Below, one piece after another: positions 9,870-19,430 of a stretch of 39,858 bases of DNA. Every line of letters begins with the position of its first letter. Position 1 is the first letter of the stretch. The stretch comes from Methylococcales bacterium. Its GTDB lineage: Bacteria; Pseudomonadota; Gammaproteobacteria; Methylococcales; Methylomonadaceae. A program made the translations under genes and the position numbers. The notes under the pieces are model-generated. The model searched no databases. It saw only the letters and a program-made list of their open reading frames with translations, and had not been told where the DNA came from. Where the stretch lies: positions 1-39,858 of the forward strand of contig JAPLRP010000078.1 of the NCBI GenBank assembly GCA_026399095.1, in the 5' to 3' direction.

Positions 9870-11162
9870 TTACAAAATATTTGCGTAATCTTGCTCAAGT
9901 TGTCGAAAATTGAGTGAGGACATAAATCGACTAAAACTTAACCAAGATGATAAGCCCATCAAATCTCTAAATTGCGGAGGTAAAAAAAGAGGCGCAATAA
10001 CAGTTCCTTCTTCTACCAAATCGACCAACACCTTCATATCTTCAATCATTGTTTTACCACAAAACAATAAAGGAATACGATCAGGTTTACCTTTACTGAC
10101 CGCTAGTCTCATAAAATTATAAGTCAAGACAAAACCTTTTAGATATGTCAAATCTTTAGTAAACGGCAAGCCATCAGAACTGCTGCCCCTAAAAACACGA
10201 CTACTGAGAGTATAACTTTCCTCCTCATCCAGTCCTTTCTCTCTAAAAAATTTAAATATATCCATAAAGTCTGCGCCTTCTTCAGTCAGGGTAATGGCGC
10301 GTACCCGGTTAATCAATCGCATAAGTCGGTTAGGGGTAGAACTAAATGTTAATATTTCCATTAGCACTGCCAACCCTTCCTGAGTAACAGTGGCAGATGG
10401 GGGGCCTTTACCCAGAAAAGTACAATATGGCTGAGCCAGCCCGTTAAGTGTAGTACCTAAATGTACCCACACCTCATGAACTTCCAGCACCCGTAAATCA
10501 CGCATATTAAAAAAAGCATCTGCGCGTAATTTAATGTAATCAGTGCCCGCTGCTGCATCAGCAATAATACCATCACTCAGCATTGCACGAAGTCCGTCAC
10601 CAGGAAACATACTCTCAATTCTTTCGTTAAGAATTTCGACAGCTTCTTTTGCATTTATCGTCTTAGGCTCTTCAGTTAAAGAATCAAGTTGCAAAAGCTG
10701 AGATATGGTTGCTTCCATCATACTGCCCAAATTTGCAATCGTTGGATCACCAACATGAAACACATCCTGGGAAGATCCGTATAATTCTTGAGAAATATTC
10801 GAAAATCCTGGCGTTCCTCTGGCCTCAAGCATACAAACGACATCTTGATATTCCCTGCTTATACGTCGCATAATAACGCTTAGCGGGTTAAGCTGTCCCA
10901 ATTTACGAACTAAATCTCGCTCAATCTGATAAAACTCTTGTTTTTTTTCAGCAGGATCAAAACCCAAAGGCCGATTTTGATAATAATCTGTTGTGACAGC
11001 GGGCGGACTTTTACACTTACCTTTAAAAAACTCCTGCTTAATAACATCATCCCATTTTATTGCATCCAGAATTCTAATTGGCTGCTGGGCTTTAACAATT
11101 CGATCAGAAAGGGTTTTAACTTCAATTAGATAGGTAGAAGGTTTAACGATTTTTTTACTCAT
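9870..11162 (-). CDS. DUF1704 / QEGLA-motif protein, putative tyrosine-carboxypeptidase-like metalloprotein
   Basis: A 430-residue protein of the family annotated as flavohemoglobin expression-modulating QEGLA motif protein (DUF1704). It carries HEVWVH at 229-234, which is an HExxxH zinc site, and TQEGLA at 260-265, whose Glu262 is the likely third ligand. Established knowledge: eukaryotic relatives (MATCAP) use the same HExxxH plus Glu arrangement to trim C-terminal tyrosine from tubulin, while the bacterial substrates are unknown to me. No signal peptide or membrane segment is seen, so it should be cytoplasmic. It is a single gene followed by the hairpin at 9770-9797. Nearby flavohemoglobin genes are absent, so the historical name says little here. 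Confidence 0.87.
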   Translation of the reverse strand: MSKKIVKPSTYLIEVKTLSDRIVKAQQPIRILDAIKWDDVIKQEFFKGKCKSPPAVTTDYYQNRPLGFDPAEKKQEFYQIERDLVRKLGQLNPLSVIMRRISREYQDVVCMLEARGTPGFSNISQELYGSSQDVFHVGDPTIANLGSMMEATISQLLQLDSLTEEPKTINAKEAVEILNERIESMFPGDGLRAMLSDGIIADAAAGTDYIKLRADAFFNMRDLRVLEVHEVWVHLGTTLNGLAQPYCTFLGKGPPSATVTQEGLAVLMEILTFSSTPNRLMRLINRVRAITLTEEGADFMDIFKFFREKGLDEEESYTLSSRVFRGSSSDGLPFTKDLTYLKGFVLTYNFMRLAVSKGKPDRIPLLFCGKTMIEDMKVLVDLVEEGTVIAPLFLPPQFRDLMGLSSWLSFSRFMSSLNFRQLEQDYANIL

Positions 11163-11466
11163 ATCTATTTCATCCGCTAGTAATCTATCGTTAATATGGC
11201 AATATTTTTCAGTAAGCGATTACATATATAGCAGATGCAGACCATATATATCAATAGATTAAGAAAGCCAAATAAATAATAATAATAATAAAATTTATAT
11301 ATATTAGATAATATACTGTTTTTAAAAGCTTTATAATTTTTTTTATCGAACGAACAGGTGTAAATATGTAAAATTAACAGAAACTGAACAAGGCATGAAC
11401 CTCTGCTTAAGATAAATTTAAGACTATATAGTGAAAATAGGCTTAAAGCAGCACACGAGGTAATTT
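11163..11466. other. AT-rich divergent intergenic region
   Basis: About 300 bases separate the divergent DUF1704 and MepK-like genes. A short AAT microsatellite (about six units) lies at 11275-11291, inside a very AT-rich stretch that runs to about 11345. The promoters of both genes must be here, but no operator is convincing. The downstream gene has a good GAGGT ribosome site. Confidence 0.5.
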
Positions 11467-12186
11467 ATGAACCAGCAACCATTAAAAAACGTAATTGATC
11501 AAGACAATGAGATAGCATCAAGACGCAGGTTTCTTAAGCAAATAGCTTGTGGGTCTTTGCTAGCAATGGGCGGTTCCGGAATTGCCGCTGCAACCGTCAG
11601 AGATATAATACATCCAGGTGGTAAGTATGGACATGGCCGTACTTATGGAATGAGCCATACTCAACCCATCAATTCTGACTTTCGAGCATTTCGTTCACGT
11701 TTATTTACACGTGATCATAAGGCAGGCTCTTTTTACTCAACCGCACACAAAACGCTCTCCTTTGAACATGCCCATACGGGTGACAAGTTAAAGTTAACTT
11801 ATTTTGAACGAGGCAGGTATGTAAAAGGCGCTCTTCAGGAAATCAATTATTTATTACGCGATTACCATACTGACGACATCCACCCCATTGATACGGCATT
11901 GCTTGATCAGTTGTTTGATCTAAAGCAAACACTCGGCATTAATAAACCTTTTCATATTGTTTCCGGTTATCGCTCACCCTTTACCAATGCTCAATTACGT
12001 AAACATAGTCATGGCGTTGCAGAGCATAGCTTTCATATGCAAGGCAGAGCCATTGATATAAGAGTTGAAGGACTCCATGCTAAAACCATCAAAAACGCTG
12101 CACTAACTATGGCTAGAGGGGGCGTTGGCTATTACCCACAAAATGACTTTGTCCATCTCGATACTGGTGATATTAGAAACTGGTAA
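11467..12186 (+). CDS. mepK: MepK/YcbK-like murein endopeptidase (DUF882), Tat-exported
   Basis: This family cleaves peptide cross-links in peptidoglycan, including the 3-3 links made by L,D-transpeptidases. The N-terminus has a twin-arginine signal (SRRRFLK at 18-24) followed by a hydrophobic stretch, so it should be exported folded to the periplasm. The M15-like zinc site is visible: SFHMQGRAID with His190 and Asp197, and His230 in FVHLD. The substrate-binding phrase SGYRSPFTNAQLR precedes it. The 239-residue length suits the family. It converges on an LdtD-type L,D-transpeptidase gene, as ycbK and ycbB are neighbours in E. coli, which supports a shared role in 3-3 cross-link turnover. The start is preceded by GAGGT. 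Confidence 0.93.
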   Translation: MNQQPLKNVIDQDNEIASRRRFLKQIACGSLLAMGGSGIAAATVRDIIHPGGKYGHGRTYGMSHTQPINSDFRAFRSRLFTRDHKAGSFYSTAHKTLSFEHAHTGDKLKLTYFERGRYVKGALQEINYLLRDYHTDDIHPIDTALLDQLFDLKQTLGINKPFHIVSGYRSPFTNAQLRKHSHGVAEHSFHMQGRAIDIRVEGLHAKTIKNAALTMARGGVGYYPQNDFVHLDTGDIRNW

Positions 12187-12254
12187 GTTTTTAAATTAAA
12201 CCAACCACGATATTTAAGTTTTACATTCTGGTTATTTAAAGTAATCACCAATCA

Positions 12255-14195
12255 TCAAGGTTCTCCATCATTTTCTAAATCGGCTTCTGGTTTTATTGGT
12301 TCTTTGGGCGCAATAACCTCTACCGGAACTAATGCAGGAAGTGGCGCAAAAATATCTTTATCAGATACATCCACAGACTTATTAAGTGCTTCTTGTAACA
12401 CCGCATCATAACCGTAAATATCCGAATAAAACGCCACGTTATCATACTGATCAATAAATGATGTCACATAAAAAAACAAAACAGGAATCGATTTCTTTAA
12501 TATGACTCGTCGTGTTTTTTGTGTTGCCAAAGCGTCCTCAATGGCTTCTTTAGTCCATTGATTTTTTAATACAAACTCAGCTAACTGCTCAGGATTTGCA
12601 ACACGCACACAGCCATGGCTAAAATCCCTTCGAGATCGACTGAATAAAGAATGAGAAGGCGTATCGTGCAGGTAAACATCACTCTTATTTGGGAATATAA
12701 ACTTTACCTTACCTAGCGCATTTTTTTGGCCCGGACGCTGCCTAATTCTTAAGGTGCCTTGTTTAAGCCCATTAATCGTTGATGAATTAAAAGAAACTGC
12801 TTTTGTTTCATTACCAAAAGTAGTAACCAATTCCATATTTTCTGCTTCTAAGTAACCAGGATTTTGAATTATCTTAGGCAATATTTCTTTCTTAACGATA
12901 TTGTAGGGTACATTCCAATAAGGCATAAAATCAATAAAACGCATTTCCGCCATCAACACCGGCGTTTCATTTTTTAATGCTTTACCAACCACTACACGCA
13001 TATTTGGCATGTTTGCATTAATCTCGTTAACGTCATCAAACGCCCATAATTGAAAAGCTGGAATATTAACAATAATAGAGGCTCCCGAACTCGGCTCAGG
13101 CAACCAGCGCAGCCGTTCCATTGCCAACTCAATTTGAGTAACCCTCTGACTTAAAGGCACAGTCATTGCAGCAACAGTGCTTTTTCCTAATACACCATCA
13201 GCATTCATGCCATGCCGAAGCTGGAATTTTTTTACGCCCGCAACTAATTCATCCGTATAACGGTTGGATTTTTTAGAATCACTTAAAGTCTCTGCTGGCA
13301 CATCACCAACAGCGATTAAAAACTGCTCCATAGAAGTTGCTTTTGTCAATACATCACCTGGATTAATAGATTTTATAAACTCCATATTAAAATCAACCGG
13401 CGTTTTAGCCAACACACGATAAGTTGCTAAAGACTTTTTAAGATTTTGATATTGTTTAAACTTAGGCTCCAGTAATTCTGGCAATTGCAAGACTGTATCT
13501 TGCTCTAAATGTTGATTAATTAAAGCAGGCAAATCAATGAGCTTTTTATCTCTTAATTTGAGATTAAAATTTATTGCTTTTGGATTTACTCGCCCGTAAT
13601 GTAAATCATGCAAAAAACGCAACATGGATATACTGACAGCAGTGTCATAGAGAGCTAATTGCTTATAATTATCAGAAGCAAGATTTAAGGCGGCCGGTCT
13701 TTTTTGCTTTAGAGATTGAGCATCATAATTATTTGGATTCAAGCCATTAACAGCCGCTTTTTCTAAAATATCCAATACCTGGGCACCATTTTTTTCCGCC
13801 TCGGGACTACCTAACCATAATAATTTATAACCCGTCGTTTTATAAAGCGTTTCAATATCTTCTGATCGATTTTTAAAATCAGGCCTTTGTAAATAAGGAT
13901 TATTTTTTGTAGTAACAATATAAGTAATTTCGTTAGCCAAGCTACCATTTTGATTAGCTATGATTTTATCTGCCATGCTGGCAGACTGCTTATCTGTAGA
14001 CATAAAATCGGTTAATTGAGTAATGATGCCCTCTGCAAACAAAGAATGGGATGACAAGCTCAGGACACAAAAAACTACTAACTGACTTGAGGTGTAAGTA
14101 CTACACTTCTTTAAACACATATTTTTTGTAACAAAACAAATTCGATTTTTTAACTGTCTTTTTTGCCTAAAAAATAATTTCTTCAAATTCAGCAT
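12255..14195 (-). CDS. ldtD: Periplasmic L,D-transpeptidase, LdtD/YcbB family
   Basis: The enzyme forms 3-3 (mDAP-mDAP) cross-links in peptidoglycan. After an N-terminal signal region (hydrophobic QLVVFCVLSLSSHSLFA) comes the long helical scaffold typical of YcbB. A peptidoglycan-binding repeat follows (LVAGVKKFQLRHGMNADGVLG), then the YkuD catalytic domain with DFSHGCVRV, its nucleophilic Cys at about residue 528. I chose the ATG at 14195, preceded by AAGGTG, giving 646 residues. The frame is open upstream to an ATG at 14303, but those extra 36 residues are a poor signal sequence. A further ATG at 14120 would leave a classic short signal peptide and is also possible. It converges on the MepK-like gene. 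Confidence 0.92.
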   Translation of the reverse strand: MLNLKKLFFRQKRQLKNRICFVTKNMCLKKCSTYTSSQLVVFCVLSLSSHSLFAEGIITQLTDFMSTDKQSASMADKIIANQNGSLANEITYIVTTKNNPYLQRPDFKNRSEDIETLYKTTGYKLLWLGSPEAEKNGAQVLDILEKAAVNGLNPNNYDAQSLKQKRPAALNLASDNYKQLALYDTAVSISMLRFLHDLHYGRVNPKAINFNLKLRDKKLIDLPALINQHLEQDTVLQLPELLEPKFKQYQNLKKSLATYRVLAKTPVDFNMEFIKSINPGDVLTKATSMEQFLIAVGDVPAETLSDSKKSNRYTDELVAGVKKFQLRHGMNADGVLGKSTVAAMTVPLSQRVTQIELAMERLRWLPEPSSGASIIVNIPAFQLWAFDDVNEINANMPNMRVVVGKALKNETPVLMAEMRFIDFMPYWNVPYNIVKKEILPKIIQNPGYLEAENMELVTTFGNETKAVSFNSSTINGLKQGTLRIRQRPGQKNALGKVKFIFPNKSDVYLHDTPSHSLFSRSRRDFSHGCVRVANPEQLAEFVLKNQWTKEAIEDALATQKTRRVILKKSIPVLFFYVTSFIDQYDNVAFYSDIYGYDAVLQEALNKSVDVSDKDIFAPLPALVPVEVIAPKEPIKPEADLENDGEP

Positions 14196-14410
14196 ATACA
14201 CCTTATTTACCAATATACTTAACTGCATACAATAAATGTCCACCATAAATATAATTACAATTAACTTTGCCACTATCTTGTTTAGCAATACTAACACCAA
14301 CAAGCTGTTTTAAAAGAAAAAATCAGTATTAGGAACAATACATATAATATTTCTGATCCTTTGTGCTTAATATAACATTTATTTGTTAATACAAATATCA
14401 CGGAAAATCG

Positions 14411-15322
14411 ATGGCAAAAAAAACCTTAATACCCTGTGAAAGCCCTTTCCCCTCAGCCAAACAGGATGCCGCAAGTGTATCTTATGATTATGACACACCT
14501 CAAAGTCATTCACCCTCCTATCGCTTGGCTTACGATGACTTTAACTTTATCATGCGAGATGAACTGAGGCCTGTTCGCTTACAGCTAGAACTACTTAAAC
14601 CTGAACTGGCCCAACTTGAAGAAAATATTAAAGCAACAGTTGTTATTTTTGGCAGCGCTCGTCTTTTTGATCATCAAACCGCTTTAAAAAATCTGCACTA
14701 TGCAGCAGAACTACTTGCTTTAAACCCAAGCAATTCGGAGATTGAAAATAACGTCGATATTGCCGGCCAAATGCTCAAAAAAAGTCATTATTACGACGAG
14801 GCTCGTAAACTGGGGACACTGATAACCCTAAGTGAAGATGATATTAATCAACCATTGACGGTAGTAACAGGTGGTGGCCCAGGTATTATGGAAGCCGCTA
14901 ATCGAGGCGCAGCTGATGTAGGTGGAAAAAGCATAGGACTGAATATTGTCCTACCTGGGGAGCAAAAACCTAATCCTTATATTACCCCTGAATTATGCTT
15001 TCAATTTCATTACTTTGCTATCCGTAAAATGCACTTTTTAATGCGAGCCATTGCATTGGTTGCATTTCCAGGTGGCTTTGGCACACTAGATGAACTTTTT
15101 GAGGCACTGACCCTCATTCAAACCAAAAAAGTCAGAACCATCCCCGTTATCCTGTTTGGAGAGGAATACTGGAGCAATCTAATTAACTTCGATATGCTCG
15201 TTAAAGAAGGTGTTATTACAGCCGGTGATCGCAATCTAATACAATACGCAGAAACCGCTGAACAGGCTTGGCAGCTCATCTTGCAAAGCTACACCATAAA
15301 CAGCGACAATCAGACTGATTAA
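14411..15322 (+). CDS. LOG-family nucleotide 5'-monophosphate nucleosidase (TIGR00730 type)
   Basis: A Rossmann-fold protein of the lysine-decarboxylase-like LOG family. Members hydrolyse the N-glycosidic bond of nucleoside monophosphates, releasing the base and ribose 5-phosphate. Both signature motifs are present: GGGPGIMEAANRGA at about 154-167 and PGGFGTLDELFEALTLIQT at about 219-237. At 303 residues it is longer than the plant-hormone type (about 190). The extra N-terminal 100 residues look helical. A GGAAAA site supports the start. It is transcribed divergently from ldtD and convergently with hypE. Whether it acts on AMP-like substrates or makes cytokinin-like bases cannot be read from the sequence. 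Confidence 0.88.
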   Translation: MAKKTLIPCESPFPSAKQDAASVSYDYDTPQSHSPSYRLAYDDFNFIMRDELRPVRLQLELLKPELAQLEENIKATVVIFGSARLFDHQTALKNLHYAAELLALNPSNSEIENNVDIAGQMLKKSHYYDEARKLGTLITLSEDDINQPLTVVTGGGPGIMEAANRGAADVGGKSIGLNIVLPGEQKPNPYITPELCFQFHYFAIRKMHFLMRAIALVAFPGGFGTLDELFEALTLIQTKKVRTIPVILFGEEYWSNLINFDMLVKEGVITAGDRNLIQYAETAEQAWQLILQSYTINSDNQTD

Positions 15323-15360
15323 AAATAAACCCTGATAAAATAGACTTTTAAAGGTGTGCC

Positions 15361-16386
15361 TTAACAAATTCGTGGCAAAGGATCCTCCTCCAGTTCTTGC
15401 AATATACGCTCGCCACCCAATACTGTTTCAATGAGCGCATGTGCATAACCCGTTTCAATTCGACCTATTATTACGGCATCTAAATAACCCGCTTTATGTA
15501 AATTCGTTACAGCGAGTTCAGCAGAAGCCGGATCAATCACGGCTAAAACACGGCCTTCACAAGCCATATATAAAGGATCATAGCCCAGCATTTCAGCGAC
15601 GGTTCTTACTTGTTCATTGACAGGGATTTTATCCTCATAGAAGCGAACAGAATTTTGAGTTGCCTGTGCAATTTCATGAGCTATTGTGGCAATTCCACCT
15701 CGCGTGGGATCGCGCATGAACCGTAATCCTGGTATTTCAAGCAAAACTTGGGTGATCGGTATAACACTTGCTGCATCTGATTTTAAACTGCCACTCAAAC
15801 CAAATTGTTCTCGCGCCAACATCACGGCCGTGCCATGATCACCAGCGGTTCCACTTAATAAAATAGCATCACCCGATTTTATCTGAGTGATACCCATGCA
15901 TAGGCTTGGTGAACGCTGACCAATGCCGGTAGTCGAAAAATAAATCCCCCCACCCTGCCCTCGTCTTAAAACTTTAGTATCACCGGCCACTATTTTTACT
16001 CCGCATTCTCGACAAGTTTTTGCCATGCTTTGAACAATTCGGTCGAGTAAAGCGATTTCCAAGCCTTCTTCGATAAAAGCATTCAATGTTAAATAAAGCG
16101 GCGTAGCACCGGAAACGGCTAAATCATTGACCGTACCATGCACAGCTAAACTGCCAATATCACCACCGGGAAACTCGAGCGGCTCAACTGTAAATCCATC
16201 AGTTGTTATTACGACAACTCCATCCTTAAGATCCAAGGGGATCAAAGCTGCATCGGTTTGTGTATCCAACAAATCATTTTTAAGATGGCTAGCAAATAAT
16301 TGATCAATTAATTCCCGCATTAACCGGCCTCCATTGCCATGCGCTAGGCTGATATGGGTATCAGATAAGGAGTGTTTTGAAATCAT
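15361..16386 (-). CDS. hypE: Hydrogenase maturation factor HypE
   Basis: HypE dehydrates the carbamoyl group that HypF loads onto its C-terminal cysteine to a thiocyanate, the source of CN ligands for [NiFe] hydrogenase. The protein has the PurM-like fold signature (SLAHGNGGRLMRELIDQLF near the start, DPTRGGIATIAHEIA in the C-terminal half). It ends in PLPRIC, with the acceptor Cys as the final residue 341. The ribosome site AAGGA is well placed. No other hyp gene and no hydrogenase gene lies in the window, so this copy is displaced from the usual hypABCDF cluster. Everything needed for activity seems intact. Confidence 0.96.
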   Translation of the reverse strand: MISKHSLSDTHISLAHGNGGRLMRELIDQLFASHLKNDLLDTQTDAALIPLDLKDGVVVITTDGFTVEPLEFPGGDIGSLAVHGTVNDLAVSGATPLYLTLNAFIEEGLEIALLDRIVQSMAKTCRECGVKIVAGDTKVLRRGQGGGIYFSTTGIGQRSPSLCMGITQIKSGDAILLSGTAGDHGTAVMLAREQFGLSGSLKSDAASVIPITQVLLEIPGLRFMRDPTRGGIATIAHEIAQATQNSVRFYEDKIPVNEQVRTVAEMLGYDPLYMACEGRVLAVIDPASAELAVTNLHKAGYLDAVIIGRIETGYAHALIETVLGGERILQELEEDPLPRIC

Positions 16387-16507
16387 GACTTAATCCTTTA
16401 AAAATCGGGTGGGCATATGTATGGAAGTTTAATTTAATGGCTCTAAGATGAAGAGATTAAGACTTATGCTACCTCATCTCACAAGCAAAAGGCATAATTA
16501 CGTTCCC

Positions 16508-17866
16508 TTAATTTTCAGACACTAACGGCTTTAAAGGCTTAACATCAATTTCAAAATCCATTCTTATACGTTTTGCAATCGCATTAACTTCCTTCTTGTT
16601 TTTAAACGGCCCTGCTAACACCTGATAAAAATTATCTTTTTTAACTTTACGCGAGGGAATAATAGGACCCTGATGATTGAGCATGGCTGCCAACTCTTGT
16701 GCTTCTTGCTCATTATCAAAACTAGCGACCAAAACAGACCAGTCACTATCCTTTAAATCATCTACTACCGGCTGTTGATAGAGTTTTTCTGGATGCTCCA
16801 ACTTTACTGCTGCTGCAATGATCTCTAACTCATCAGGACTATTTACCAGAATAGGAGTTGGGATACCATCTGATCTTTGAAGAATAGTCTCGACTCTTTT
16901 CCAATCTATGGATACATTTTTTTCAATACTGATTTGTTGTAACTGTTTTAATAACTGTTTTTTTAGCTTCGGTTTATCCTGCATCCATTTTTGTAGTGGC
17001 TCATTTGCTTCAAGATAAAGCATGTCTTGTTGCCAAGCAAACAAATAGGGCTGGTGAATTATACGTACCGGCATTCCTACCGAAGCATTTTTGAATAGCA
17101 CCTCAATGTCCTCCGGATAAAGCTGCACACATCCGTGACTAATTTGCATGCCAATACCGTAAGGTTTATTGGTTCCATGTATAAGATAACGAGGAAAGCC
17201 AAGTCGCATTGCATAAAGTCCCAAAGGATTATTAGGTCCTGCTGCTACTACGCTAGGCAAAGAATCGCCTTTCTGTTCATGCTCTTGGTGAATGGATTCT
17301 GGCACAACCCAGGTTGGATTAGCTTTTTTGGCAACGATACTGGTTAAACCCATCGGCGTATTCCAGCCTTGCCGACCTATTCCAACCGGATAGGTAAACA
17401 CCTTATCGGCGTGTTGTTTAGGATAGTAAAATAAACGCATATTTGCGAGATTCAATACAATACCCTTATGAGGCGTATCTGGAAGAATGAATTGTAAAGG
17501 CAATACTACTCGACTTCCTGCTTGAGGAGTCCACGGAGCAATGGTTGGATTAGCCACACTAATATCGTTATAGCCAAGACCAAAATGCCGAGCTATATCT
17601 GATAAGGTATCATTTTCACGCGTGGTAACTACGGCCAACTTGCCAATGATAGTTTGATTATCAGCCAACTGAAACTCATGTGCCTCAATAGCTTCAGATT
17701 GCGGCTGAATTCCTTGCTCTTTATCTTCTTCATTAAAAACCACGTTTTCGCCAAAATCGGGGAAGAAAACCATGTGCTGACAGCCACTGATTAATAGACT
17801 GAATACAATGCCCCCTGATAACTTTATAACCGATGAGATTGAATATTTAAAGCCTGACGTGTTCAT
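16508..17866 (-). CDS. L,D-transpeptidase lipoprotein with LysM and SPOR domains
   Basis: A 452-residue envelope protein. A lipobox (LLISGC) near residue 29 predicts a lipoprotein. LysM is at about 78-122 (TRENDTLSDIARHFGLGYND). The YkuD L,D-transpeptidase domain is at about 132-265 with ISHGCVQLYPED, its catalytic Cys near 244. A SPOR domain covers about 373-445 (WSVLVASFDNEQEAQELAAM, then FYQVLAGPFKNKKEV). LysM and SPOR both bind glycan strands, SPOR preferring strands stripped of stem peptides at division sites. The enzyme may therefore attach an outer-membrane lipoprotein or make cross-links near the septum. ErfK/YbiS-type lipoprotein-anchoring enzymes are the closest known functional class, but they lack SPOR. 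Confidence 0.9.
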   Translation of the reverse strand: MNTSGFKYSISSVIKLSGGIVFSLLISGCQHMVFFPDFGENVVFNEEDKEQGIQPQSEAIEAHEFQLADNQTIIGKLAVVTTRENDTLSDIARHFGLGYNDISVANPTIAPWTPQAGSRVVLPLQFILPDTPHKGIVLNLANMRLFYYPKQHADKVFTYPVGIGRQGWNTPMGLTSIVAKKANPTWVVPESIHQEHEQKGDSLPSVVAAGPNNPLGLYAMRLGFPRYLIHGTNKPYGIGMQISHGCVQLYPEDIEVLFKNASVGMPVRIIHQPYLFAWQQDMLYLEANEPLQKWMQDKPKLKKQLLKQLQQISIEKNVSIDWKRVETILQRSDGIPTPILVNSPDELEIIAAAVKLEHPEKLYQQPVVDDLKDSDWSVLVASFDNEQEAQELAAMLNHQGPIIPSRKVKKDNFYQVLAGPFKNKKEVNAIAKRIRMDFEIDVKPLKPLVSEN

Positions 17867-18129
17867 TTATTTTACCCGAAACGTAAAGACCATTTATTTT
17901 AGTCTTTAATATAATTGTGAACATTTAGGAAACCTTCTATTTTTTAACAACTTCCCAAGTTTTTCTTTAGTTTAATACAGTAAAACTTAACGGACTATTA
18001 ACCTTACCAGTATTTTTCTTGGTCTATTAAACTCATAATAGAATTATCCCCCGTATCATGTAGTATCATGATATTTTGTTAAGAACAGATCACCCTATCT
18101 TCAATTGCTTTAACGACTAAAAATTTACT

Positions 18130-18573
18130 ATGCAAATATGGGTCGATGCAGATGCCTGTCCAAAAGCAGTAAAAGAAATTTTATTTAGGGTAGCAGAGCG
18201 CACCACAATACTAACAACACTGGTTGCCAACCAATTTTTACAAACGCCACCTTCACGCTATATCAAGTTTTTACAAGTTAAATCAGGCTATGATGTGGCC
18301 GATAATGAAATCGTCAAAAGATTAATTGCTGGTGACTTGGTCATTACCGCTGATATTCCTTTAGCTTATGAGGTTATTGAAAAAGGCGGGCATGCTATCA
18401 ACCCTCGAGGAGAACTTTATAACCAAGAAAATATAAAAGATCGCTTGAGTATGCGTGACTTTATGGATACTTTGCGATCTAGCGGTATCGATACAGGCGG
18501 CCCTGCTACCTTACACTCAAGGGATATACAGGCATTTGCAAATCAATTGGATAAGTTTTTAGCTCAACAATAA
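18130..18573 (+). CDS. YaiI/YqxD family protein (DUF188)
   Basis: A 147-residue member of the DUF188 family, with a PIN-like fold and unknown substrate. It has the typical start [18 protein letters not shown] and the acidic motifs [11 protein letters not shown] and [20 protein letters not shown]. The end [20 protein letters not shown] is also typical. The acidic residues could hold a metal as in PIN nucleases, but no activity is established that I know of. Length and start agree with the family. It is a single gene 141 bases upstream of the FSA aldolase gene. Confidence 0.92.
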   Translation: MQIWVDADACPKAVKEILFRVAERTTILTTLVANQFLQTPPSRYIKFLQVKSGYDVADNEIVKRLIAGDLVITADIPLAYEVIEKGGHAINPRGELYNQENIKDRLSMRDFMDTLRSSGIDTGGPATLHSRDIQAFANQLDKFLAQQ

Positions 18574-18714
18574 TTACTCACCGTTAATTTAAATGAGTTT
18601 TCTGCTATTGAAAAAATAACGACTACCACAAAAAACAAACAAACTTTGTATTTTCCCTTAATTTTACGCAGCCTGTTAAAATGACAGTTATTTTTTCAAA
18701 TGGGATTTCAAATA

Positions 18715-19389
18715 ATGTTTGAGCTATATCTTGATACCGCAGATGCAAAACAAGTTGCTCGCTTTAATGCCTGTTTACCTATCAAGGGAATAACAACAAA
18801 CCCTTCGATTCTAGCTAAATCAGGTAAGGGCTTGAAGCAAGTGTTATCAGAATTGGACAGCGTTATAGGAAGTGGTGGCCGCTATCATGTTCAGGTTGTA
18901 AGCCAAACCGTTGATAATATAGTAGAAGAAGCTAAAAACATCCATAAACTACCTTATGATATGGTAGTAAAAATTCCGGCAACTGAAGTGGGCCTTGCTG
19001 CTATCAAAAAGATAAAAGCTGAAAAGATCACAGTACTTGCAACCGCTATTTACAGTGCTCAGCAAGGTTTTCTTGCCGCCTTATGTGGCGCAGATTACCT
19101 TGCTCCTTATGTTAACCGGATTGATGCAATGGGTGCGAATGGTAATGGTGTAGTGGCTGACTTGCAATTATTGCTAAACCAACACCACTTAGAAAGCAAA
19201 ATACTACCCGCTAGCTTTAAAAACGTTCAACAGGTCATGGATGTCCTAAAACTGGGTGTTGGCGCCATCACACTTCCCTATGATATCGCAGTGCAGTTGT
19301 TTGCTCATCCATCGGTTCAGCCTGCTGTCGATCAATTTAGTCATGATTGGCAAGAAGCTTTCGGCAGTAAGCTTTCATTTGAAAGCTGA
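18715..19389 (+). CDS. fsa: Fructose-6-phosphate aldolase (FSA / small transaldolase)
   Basis: FSA-type enzymes split fructose 6-phosphate to dihydroxyacetone and glyceraldehyde 3-phosphate. Some family members act as transaldolases. It aligns along its whole length with E. coli FsaA: LYLDTADAKQVARF at the start, GITTNPSILAKSGKG, VVKIPATEVGLAAIKKI with the Schiff-base Lys, and YVNRIDAMGANG. An ATG 15 bases upstream at 18700 is in frame. The start at 18715 matches the family N-terminus and has GGGA in front, so I prefer it. In a methylotroph it would feed sugar-phosphate rearrangement alongside the zwf-edd-eda block nearby. Aldolase versus transaldolase activity is not decided by the sequence as I read it. 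Confidence 0.92.
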   Translation: MFELYLDTADAKQVARFNACLPIKGITTNPSILAKSGKGLKQVLSELDSVIGSGGRYHVQVVSQTVDNIVEEAKNIHKLPYDMVVKIPATEVGLAAIKKIKAEKITVLATAIYSAQQGFLAALCGADYLAPYVNRIDAMGANGNGVVADLQLLLNQHHLESKILPASFKNVQQVMDVLKLGVGAITLPYDIAVQLFAHPSVQPAVDQFSHDWQEAFGSKLSFES

Positions 19390-19430
19390 ATCTATAATTG
19401 ATAACCTTTGTTACGATTAACAATGAATAT

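Noticed and set aside
11275-11291. AAT microsatellite as a phase-variation tract
   Set aside because: It is in an intergenic region more than 100 bases from either start codon, and a 3-base unit would not shift a frame.
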